From the NCBI GenBank assembly GCA_937916025.1, contig CALGGX010000460.1, positions 1 through 13,665 of the forward strand: a stretch of 13,665 nt of DNA. Direction: 5' to 3'. The notes beneath the pieces are model-generated. The model had not been told where the DNA came from, did no database searches, and saw only the letters and a list, made by a program, of their open reading frames with translations. Each line of letters opens with the position of its first letter. Positions within the stretch are counted from its first letter, which is position 1. The translations under genes and the position numbers were made by a program. Shown piece by piece: positions 7,182-12,557 of the stretch. This DNA is from an uncultured Selenomonadales bacterium (GTDB lineage: Bacteria > Bacillota_C > Negativicutes > Selenomonadales > Selenomonadaceae).

Positions 7182-8231
7182 TCACCTCTCGAGATACTCT
7201 TCGATCTGATTGATCATGCAACCGATGAGGCTGCCCTTCACGCGATATATCTTCGTCCAATCGATTGTCTTGTCGACGGCTTCACGCACCGTCCAGCGCG
7301 GCGTCCAATTGAACTTCGCCTTGAATTTCGAGCAATCGAGTTTGAGAAAATTCGCTTCGCGCGGCTGCTCAATCGCCTGCGTTTTCCATTTCAAACCGTT
7401 GCCCCATGCATTGCAGAAAATGTCGGCGAGTTCGCCGGTCGTCACGCAATCGCTCTCGTCCGGTCCGACGTTGTAATTGCCCGCAAACGACGCATCTTCA
7501 TATTGCGCTTGAGCGACCGTCAAATACGCAAACAGCGGCTCGAGAACATGTTGGTACGGACGAACCGAATTCGGATTGCGAACTTCAATCGGCACGTTCC
7601 GGAACGCCGCGCGGATACAGTCGGGAATAATTCTGAACTCGGCAAAATCGCCGCCGCCGATCACATTTCCCGCGCGCATCGTCGATACCGCAATCGGACG
7701 ATCGGAAAAAAAACTCCGAATGTAGCAGTTCGTGATCAATTCCGAGCAACTCTTGCTGTTCGAGTACGGATCGATGCCGTCGAGCAGATCGGTCTCGCGA
7801 TAAGCATACGTCCATTCGTTGTTGTGATAGACCTTGTCGGTGGTGACGTTGACGACCGAGCGTACGGAATCGCAATTTCTGATGCTCTCGAAGAGATTGA
7901 CGGTGCCCATGACGTTCGTCTCGTAAGTCAACGGCGGATTTTTATATCCTTCGAGCACGAGCGGTTGCGCTGCCAGATGAAAGATTATCTCCGGCTGATG
8001 CTGATTGAGAATTTTTCTGAGCACCGTCAAATTGCGAATGTCGCCGCGCGCAGAGTGAATGTATTTGTTCAGTTTGATCAGACTGAAGAGATTCGGATTT
8101 GTCGGCGGCTCCAGTGAATAGCCCGTAACTTTTGCGCCGAACGATTGAAGAATGAATGCGAGCCACGAGCCCTTGAAGCCGGTGTGCCCCGTTATGAAAA
8201 CCCGTTTACCTTCCCAAAAATCTTTCTGCAT
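7182..8231 (-). CDS. rfbG: CDP-glucose 4,6-dehydratase, RfbG
   Basis: This 349-residue protein belongs to the extended short-chain dehydrogenase family. The NAD-binding loop GHTGFKGSW (15-23) is the CDP-glucose-dehydratase variant of GxxGxxG. The active site is TTDK (130-133) plus the YxxxK pair in YSNSK (Tyr156, Lys160). It converts CDP-D-glucose to CDP-4-keto-6-deoxy-D-glucose using bound NAD, the second step of the 3,6-dideoxyhexose pathway. The length equals that of typical family members (about 350-360). The ATG follows a weak purine-rich GGGGGCAGG. The 66-base gap to rfbF upstream is filled mostly by an AT-rich repeat, while the downstream junction to rfbH is a near-overlap. The family call is firm because the neighbours are rfbF and rfbH. 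Confidence 0.95.
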   Translation of the reverse strand: MQKDFWEGKRVFITGHTGFKGSWLAFILQSFGAKVTGYSLEPPTNPNLFSLIKLNKYIHSARGDIRNLTVLRKILNQHQPEIIFHLAAQPLVLEGYKNPPLTYETNVMGTVNLFESIRNCDSVRSVVNVTTDKVYHNNEWTYAYRETDLLDGIDPYSNSKSCSELITNCYIRSFFSDRPIAVSTMRAGNVIGGGDFAEFRIIPDCIRAAFRNVPIEVRNPNSVRPYQHVLEPLFAYLTVAQAQYEDASFAGNYNVGPDESDCVTTGELADIFCNAWGNGLKWKTQAIEQPREANFLKLDCSKFKAKFNWTPRWTVREAVDKTIDWTKIYRVKGSLIGCMINQIEEYLER

Positions 8232-8247
8232 TGCCTGCCCCCAAAAA

Positions 8248-8285
8248 GCAATTGATAATTCGTAATGCGTAATGCATAATTAATT
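8248..8285. repeat. AT-rich intergenic repeat, locus 2 (between rfbF and rfbG)
   Basis: Positions 8248-8273 are identical to 1303-1328, and the match continues with one change through CATAATT. It lies in the same orientation as the left part of locus 1, but lacks the heptamer tract and hairpin partner. Its reverse complement matches 21 of 24 bases around 9094-9117 in locus 3. It fills most of the gap between the rfbF stop and the rfbG ribosome binding site. There is no transposase and no obvious target-site duplication. Confidence 0.85.
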
Positions 8286-8297
8286 TCCAAGTCCGGA

Positions 8298-9068
8298 TTA
8301 TTTCCACAGCTTCCATGGCGCGCGTCCGGCTGTCCAGAGCGTTTCGAGATTGCGCTTGTCTCGGATCGTATCCATGCATTGCCAAAAGCCGCCATGCTTA
8401 TACGCCATGACTTGATCGGCGGCAACCAATCGATTCATCGGCTCGTTCTCGAACATGTAATCGCCCGTGATGTAATCGAAAACGCCGGGCTCGAGCACCA
8501 TGAAGCCGCCGTTGATGTTGACGACGTCTTTGTTTGTCTTCTCGCGGAAGGCGGCAACCCGATTGCCGTCAATGTCAATGACGCCGAATTGCGTCGCCGG
8601 ATGCACCGTCGTCAGAGTGCAGATTTTTCCGTGCGATTTGTGAAATTCCAACAGCGCGTTGATGTCGACATCGGAAACGCCGTCGCCGTATGTCATCATG
8701 AAACGCTCGCCGTTGAGATATTCGCGAATTTTCATCATGCGTCCGCCCGTGTTTGTCATGTAACCGGTGTTTATGACCGTCACTTTCCACGGTTCGGAAA
8801 AGTCGTTATGGACGGTGATCTTGCCGCCGTCGGTAAAGTCAAACGTCACGTCCGAGTTGTAGAGATTATGCCGCGCGAAAAATTCTTTGATGATGTGTTG
8901 CTTATAGCCCGCGCAGATGATGAATTCGTTAAATCCGAAATGCGAATAGATTTTCATGATGTGCCAGAGGATCGGATGCCCGCCGATTTCGATCATCGGT
9001 TTCGGAATGAATTGCGACTCTTCGCGAATGCGCGTGCCGAGTCCTCCCGCCAATAATACCACTTTCAA
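8298..9068 (-). CDS. rfbF: Glucose-1-phosphate cytidylyltransferase, RfbF
   Basis: This 256-residue sugar-nucleotidyltransferase matches the family length (about 257). It begins MKVVLLAGGLGTRIREES with PKP at 22-24, the nucleotide-binding signature, and carries the YGDGVSD motif (127-133) and INGGFMVLE, both typical of RfbF. The reaction is CTP + glucose-1-phosphate to CDP-glucose + PPi, the entry step of the CDP-dideoxyhexose pathway. The start is TTG (9066-9068): it gives the conserved MKxVxLAGG N-terminus, and the frame meets a stop 27 bases upstream with no ATG. Its ribosome binding site GAGGA (9076-9080), 7 bases away, lies inside an AT-rich repeat. Repeat copies of opposite orientation stand on both sides of this gene, unlike the tight junctions between the genes further downstream. 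Confidence 0.95.
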   Translation of the reverse strand: MKVVLLAGGLGTRIREESQFIPKPMIEIGGHPILWHIMKIYSHFGFNEFIICAGYKQHIIKEFFARHNLYNSDVTFDFTDGGKITVHNDFSEPWKVTVINTGYMTNTGGRMMKIREYLNGERFMMTYGDGVSDVDINALLEFHKSHGKICTLTTVHPATQFGVIDIDGNRVAAFREKTNKDVVNINGGFMVLEPGVFDYITGDYMFENEPMNRLVAADQVMAYKHGGFWQCMDTIRDKRNLETLWTAGRAPWKLWK

Positions 9069-9074
9069 TTTAAA

Positions 9075-9131
9075 TTCCTCATTCCTAATTCCTCATTCCG
9101 CATTACGAATTACAAATTACGAATTACGCAT
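9075..9131. repeat. AT-rich intergenic repeat, locus 3 (between glycosyltransferase gene and rfbF)
   Basis: On the plus strand this has ATTCCTC/ATTCCTA heptamer-like units (9075-9100) followed by CATTACGAATTAC-type units (9101-9131). It is in the opposite orientation to loci 1 and 2: the shared core GCATTACGAATTA appears here on the plus strand but on the minus strand at the other two. It extends to within three bases of the glycosyltransferase stop codon and supplies the GAGGA ribosome binding site of rfbF. Confidence 0.83.
9076..9080 (-). promoter_or_regulatory. Repeat-derived ribosome binding site of rfbF
   Basis: Minus-strand GAGGA lies 7 bases before the TTG start of rfbF. It is part of the heptamer-like run GGAATTAGGAATGAGGAATT of the AT-rich repeat. 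The same run offers further AGGA-like sites upstream, but this one has the best spacing. It supports the choice of TTG 9066-9068. Confidence 0.65.
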
Positions 9132-9133
9132 TG

Positions 9134-10741
9134 TCATTTCTTCGGCCATTGCGGCAATTTGATGTTGCCGCCGTTTTGAAGCGCATTGACCATCGCCGGG
9201 ATCACTTTTTCAATCATACGAGTCTCGCGCCCTTCATAGCCTTTAAGAAATGCGCTTTGCAATGCACCCGCCGCCTTCGTCAACCAAATGATGATCGTGT
9301 GTCGAAGTTCCGCGTCCGTTGTAAGGAATTTTTTACGCCGCCAAAATTCGTTGACCTCTTCCGCAAAATTGATGTAAATCTCCACCCACGTTCCGATTTG
9401 TTGAGAATCCTGCCCTTCATGCACGCGCCGAGCCGAGAGAAATTCATCAAACCAATAAATATTCCCCTGCTCGAGCAGATACAGCCATTGCGAGTAATCG
9501 CCGAGCGCGTTCGGCTTGTCGATCATGTTCGGACGCTTGCGCCAATGTTTTTTGTCTTCATCGACGAGGAATTTCTTGCATAACAACACCGTCGACGGCT
9601 CGCCGATCCGATTGGCGGTATACATCAGCAGATGCTTGCCGACTTCCTCGCCCTGCAGTTTTTCCGTCTTCGGATGCAACGGCTCCATTTGACCGATAAT
9701 CTTGCCGTTCGCGTCGATGTTATGTCGCTTGGAGCTCACGAGCGAAACGTCCGGATTATTCCGATATGCTTCGACCATTCGCTCGAGCTTCGGCGGATAA
9801 AAAAGATCATCATCGAAAAGCCAGCTGAAATATTCCGCTTCCGGATGATCTTTTTGATATTGATTCAAGAAATTGCTGTTGTCACCGGCGGTAAAGCCCG
9901 GGTTTCGGAAATATTTTATGCGCGCGTCCGTTTCGAGATAAGGACGCACGGCTGCATTCGTCGCCTCGTTTGTACTGTCGTCGCTGATGATGATCTCGAT
10001 GTTTTGATACGTCTGATTGATCGCACTTTCGAGGGCTGCTTTAAAAAATTCCGGGCGGTTGTATGTCGGGATCAATATCTGAACCTTCGGATAGAGCTCT
10101 TTCGAGTATTCGATCAAAAATGCTTTGCGGCATTCTTCATGATACGGCATCGAATTTGATTGATACCACACCCAAGGCTCCGATTGATTGACTGCAACGC
10201 ATTTGTATCCGCGCCGACGGAGTTCCAAACATTGCGCCGCGTCGCCGAAAGAATTTTCGTTGAAAATATCTTCGCGCCAGTCGACATCGTATTGCGTTGC
10301 AATCAAAAAGCCGTCGAGAATTTCCACTTCCCGAAAACGTTCGGCAATATCATCGCCCCAATTGAATTGCTTTGGATTTTCGCCGATGAACATTCTGCCG
10401 AAACGCTTTTCCGACATATGAGAACTGCCGTTCGTCGACAATTGAATTGCACCGGAACAGCCGATCGCGCCGATCTTGGCGTCCGATTGAAAAATGTCGA
10501 TCAGATCTACGAGAATGTTTTTATTGAAAATCTTAATTTTGTCGTCGATATAGATTTTGTATTTCGCGTCGTCTTCTTTCATAGCCGAATTGAAAGTTGC
10601 CCAGCGATTTTCGCCGTCGACAATTTTCGCAACCGGTTTAAAACCGTCGGGAACATTCAGCTCGAAAAGCATTTGCCTGATTGAATCGCTTGATTGTTGT
10701 CCGGTTCGGTAAATGACAATTAAAATTTTGTTTTCGTCCAT
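9134..10741 (-). CDS. Two-domain glycosyltransferase: StrF-like N-terminal domain plus family-2 (GT-A) domain
   Basis: This 535-residue protein has two parts. Residues 1 to about 215 resemble the StrF-like glycosyltransferase domain (Pfam PF13712 type), with YKIYIDDKIKIFNKN, IGAIGCSG and the diagnostic ILDGFLIATQYDVDWREDIF. From residue 220 a family-2 domain begins: VQILIPTYNRPEFF, then ISDDS (Asp254/255) and a metal-binding WLFDDDLF (Asp310-312). Both are cytoplasmic folds; there is no signal peptide or membrane helix. It probably transfers an activated sugar, possibly the product of the genes downstream, onto a surface glycan or protein; donor and acceptor cannot be read from the sequence. 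Start: ATG 10739-10741 with GAGGG 7 bases upstream. It begins 12 bases after the AICAR transformylase gene, so the two are almost certainly co-transcribed. The similar LRRRGY and DGFL elements make the family call solid. Confidence 0.87.
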   Translation of the reverse strand: MDENKILIVIYRTGQQSSDSIRQMLFELNVPDGFKPVAKIVDGENRWATFNSAMKEDDAKYKIYIDDKIKIFNKNILVDLIDIFQSDAKIGAIGCSGAIQLSTNGSSHMSEKRFGRMFIGENPKQFNWGDDIAERFREVEILDGFLIATQYDVDWREDIFNENSFGDAAQCLELRRRGYKCVAVNQSEPWVWYQSNSMPYHEECRKAFLIEYSKELYPKVQILIPTYNRPEFFKAALESAINQTYQNIEIIISDDSTNEATNAAVRPYLETDARIKYFRNPGFTAGDNSNFLNQYQKDHPEAEYFSWLFDDDLFYPPKLERMVEAYRNNPDVSLVSSKRHNIDANGKIIGQMEPLHPKTEKLQGEEVGKHLLMYTANRIGEPSTVLLCKKFLVDEDKKHWRKRPNMIDKPNALGDYSQWLYLLEQGNIYWFDEFLSARRVHEGQDSQQIGTWVEIYINFAEEVNEFWRRKKFLTTDAELRHTIIIWLTKAAGALQSAFLKGYEGRETRMIEKVIPAMVNALQNGGNIKLPQWPKK

Positions 10742-10753
10742 TGCTCCGCCCTC

Positions 10754-11917
10754 TCAATGATGAAACAGCCGAATATGCGTCATTGCCATTGCAATGCCGT
10801 ACTTATCGCAAGTTTCGATGACATTGTCGTCTCGGATCGAGCCGCCGGATTGTGCAACGTATTCGACGCCGGACTTATGCGCGCGCTCGATGTTGTCGCC
10901 GAACGGGAAGAAAGCATCCGAGCCGAGCGAAACGCCGCGCATTTTTCCAATCCAATCGCGCTTTTCTTCAGCCGAAAGGGGCTCGGGTTTGGACGTGAAA
11001 ACGCGCTTCCAATCATCGCCGTCGAGCAGATCGCCGCTCTCGCTGCCGACATAAACATCGATTGCGTTGTCTCGATCGGGGCGTTTGACGTCCGCGCGGA
11101 ACGGCAGAGACAAAACCTTCGGATGTTGACGAAGACGCCAAACATCGGCTTTATTGCCGGCGAGGCGGGTGCAATGCACTCGAGATTGTTGCCCCGCGCC
11201 GATTCCGATCGCCTGTCCGTCTTTGACGTAGCACACGGAGTTTGATTGAGTGTATTTCAGAGTGATCAAAGCGATTAAGAGATCGCGTTTTGCGGCGTCG
11301 GGAATTTTCGCAACGGTCGGAACGTCTTTCAAACAATCGGCGGTGATCGCAATGTCGTTTCTCGATTGCTCGAACGTAACGCCGAAGACTTCTTTGTGTT
11401 CGAGAGTCGGCGGCTCGAAATTCGGATCGATCTTCAAAATCAGATACGAGCCTTTGCGTTTTGATTTGAGAATTTCGAGCGCGTCTTCGGAGTAAGAAGG
11501 CGCGATGATGCCGTCGGAAACTTCTCGTTTGAGATACAGGGCGGTCGCGGCATCGCATTCGTCCGAAAGCGCGGCGAAATCGCCGTAAGAGGACATGCGA
11601 TCGGCACCGCGCGCGCGGACGTACGCGGCGGCAATCGGCGAGAGTTCAATGCCTTCGACGAAGTAGATTCGATTGAGAATGTCGTCGAGCGGAAGTCCGA
11701 CGGCGGCTCCCGCCGGGCTGACATGTTTGAAAGACGCGGCGGCAGGCAGACCGGTCGCTTTTTTTAATTCGCGAACGAGTTGCCAAGAATTGAGCGCGTC
11801 GAGCAGATTGATATAGCCCGGGCGTCCGTTGAGCACTTCAAACGGCAACCGATCGGCGAAGACTCGCGCGGGCTTTTGATTCGGATTGCAACCGTATTTC
11901 AATTCGAGTTCCTGCAT
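10754..11917 (-). CDS. Stand-alone phosphoribosylaminoimidazolecarboxamide (AICAR) formyltransferase
   Basis: This 387-residue protein equals the C-terminal transformylase part of PurH. The N-terminal IMP cyclohydrolase domain (about 200 residues of the usual ~520) is absent. Active-site residues are present: the Lys64-His65 pair in SFKHVSPAGAA, SNSVCYVKDGQAIGIGAGQQSRVHC, and the C-terminal FFPFGDNIERAHKSGVEYVAQSGGS. It would transfer a formyl group from 10-formyl-tetrahydrofolate to AICAR, the penultimate step of purine synthesis. Ring closure would need a separate enzyme; Clostridia that carry this short form often encode a PurO-like cyclohydrolase, which I know from memory and have not checked. 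The ATG start has AAGGAAG 10 bases upstream, with a promoter just before it. The ORF is complete and the N-terminus begins at a natural point, so this is not a truncation. It heads a run of sugar genes, an unusual setting. Confidence 0.9.
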   Translation of the reverse strand: MQELELKYGCNPNQKPARVFADRLPFEVLNGRPGYINLLDALNSWQLVRELKKATGLPAAASFKHVSPAGAAVGLPLDDILNRIYFVEGIELSPIAAAYVRARGADRMSSYGDFAALSDECDAATALYLKREVSDGIIAPSYSEDALEILKSKRKGSYLILKIDPNFEPPTLEHKEVFGVTFEQSRNDIAITADCLKDVPTVAKIPDAAKRDLLIALITLKYTQSNSVCYVKDGQAIGIGAGQQSRVHCTRLAGNKADVWRLRQHPKVLSLPFRADVKRPDRDNAIDVYVGSESGDLLDGDDWKRVFTSKPEPLSAEEKRDWIGKMRGVSLGSDAFFPFGDNIERAHKSGVEYVAQSGGSIRDDNVIETCDKYGIAMAMTHIRLFHH

Positions 11918-11944
11918 TAAAAAACCACTTCCTTTTTGCGATTG

Positions 11945-11973
11945 ATTGTATCACGCGCGGCGCGCGCTGTCGA
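11945..11973 (-). promoter_or_regulatory. Predicted promoter of the AICAR transformylase/nucleotide-sugar run
   Basis: On the minus strand TACAAT (11945-11950) is preceded by TGA, an extended -10. TCGACA (11968-11973), five of six consensus bases, lies 17 bases upstream. The spacer is almost entirely alternating C and G (GCGCGCGCCGCGCG). RNA would begin near 11938, about 20 bases before the start codon. Because the next seven genes are closely spaced and show no terminator, this promoter probably drives all of them. Confidence 0.72.
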
Positions 11974-11977
11974 CAAT

Positions 11978-12006
11978 AAAAAAAACGCCCGACACTTCGT
12001 CGGACG
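11978..12006 (-). terminator. Intrinsic terminator of the 153-aa protein gene
   Basis: On the minus strand CGTCCGAC (12006-11999), loop GAAGT and GTCGGGCG (11993-11986) form an 8-base-pair stem with one G-U pair, followed at once by eight T residues. It lies 23 bases after the stop codon of the small gene and just before the next promoter. There is no T-tract on the plus-strand side, so it works in one direction only. Confidence 0.9.
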
Positions 12007-12029
12007 ATTGAGCGCGGTTTGATTGAAGA

Positions 12030-12491
12030 TCATTTTTTTGCCGCCCCGCCGAGCGCGTTTGCAATGCCGGCGATTGCGTTGATCGCATCGAGCGGATTCG
12101 GCTGTTGAGCCTGTTGTTGAGTCGCCTGCTGTTGTTGCGGCTGTTGTTGAGCTCCGCCCATCGCGCCCGCCATTGCTCCGAGCGCGCCGAGGGCTCCGAG
12201 CATGTTTGCGGCGTTGGCGGCATTCGATTGCGGCTGTTGAGTCGCCTGCGGTTGAGGAGCGGTTGCTCCCATAAGTCCGGAGCCGAGGTTCATCAATGCG
12301 CCGATGTCGAGCTTTTCGCTGTTTGCAATGCCGAACATCACGATTGAGAAGATGCCCTTGTCGACTTTCATGCCGTATTTGGTCATGACATTGTAAATCG
12401 TCTCGATGACTTCCGGATTTTTCAGCGCGGCTTTCACGCCGACCTTTTCGAGCACGTCCGAAATTTTCGCGAACAGTTCTTTATTATCCAA
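12030..12491 (-). CDS. Hypothetical 153-aa protein with Gln/Ala/Gly-rich low-complexity tail
   Basis: I do not recognise this protein. Residues 1 to about 65 are an ordinary, probably helical sequence (MDNKELFAKISDVLEKVGVKA and onward). Residues 66-115 are Gly/Ala/Leu/Met-rich (GALGALGAMAGAMGGA), residues 76-90 and 115-131 are Gln/Pro-rich, and the last 20 are again Ala/Gly-rich and hydrophobic. There is no signal peptide, clear membrane helix or cysteine. The tail suggests self-association or a flexible tether, which is inference. The reading frame is supported by a strong AAAGGAG (12500-12506) 8 bases before a TTG start, a consensus-like promoter and an intrinsic terminator. It is therefore a real, monocistronic gene, likely well expressed. 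The CAG/CAA-type repeats could vary in length between strains. Confidence 0.85.
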   Translation of the reverse strand: MDNKELFAKISDVLEKVGVKAALKNPEVIETIYNVMTKYGMKVDKGIFSIVMFGIANSEKLDIGALMNLGSGLMGATAPQPQATQQPQSNAANAANMLGALGALGAMAGAMGGAQQQPQQQQATQQQAQQPNPLDAINAIAGIANALGGAAKK

Positions 12492-12499
12492 TTAGAATT

Positions 12500-12506
12500 C
12501 TCCTTT
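12500..12506 (-). promoter_or_regulatory. Strong ribosome binding site deciding a TTG start
   Basis: Minus-strand AAAGGAG stands 8 bases upstream of TTG 12489-12491. No ATG or GTG in frame has a comparable site, so this fixes the start of the 153-aa protein. Confidence 0.85.
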
Positions 12507-12527
12507 CGATTTGTTGAAACCGGTTGC

Positions 12528-12557
12528 ATTATATCATTCGCCGCGCGTTTAAGTCAA
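12528..12557 (-). promoter_or_regulatory. Strong predicted promoter of the 153-aa protein gene
   Basis: On the minus strand TATAAT (12528-12533) is perfect and preceded by TGA (extended -10). TTGACT (12552-12557), five of six consensus bases, lies 18 bases upstream. The -35 box overlaps the TGA stop codon of der. RNA would begin near 12521, leaving a leader of about 30 bases that contains the AAAGGAG site. The spacer includes CGCGCGGCG. Confidence 0.82.

Noticed and set aside
8248..9131. rfbF as cargo of a transposon or MITE pair
   Set aside because: The flanking inverted repeats have no transposase, no clean termini and no visible target duplication; recorded only as a repeat arrangement.
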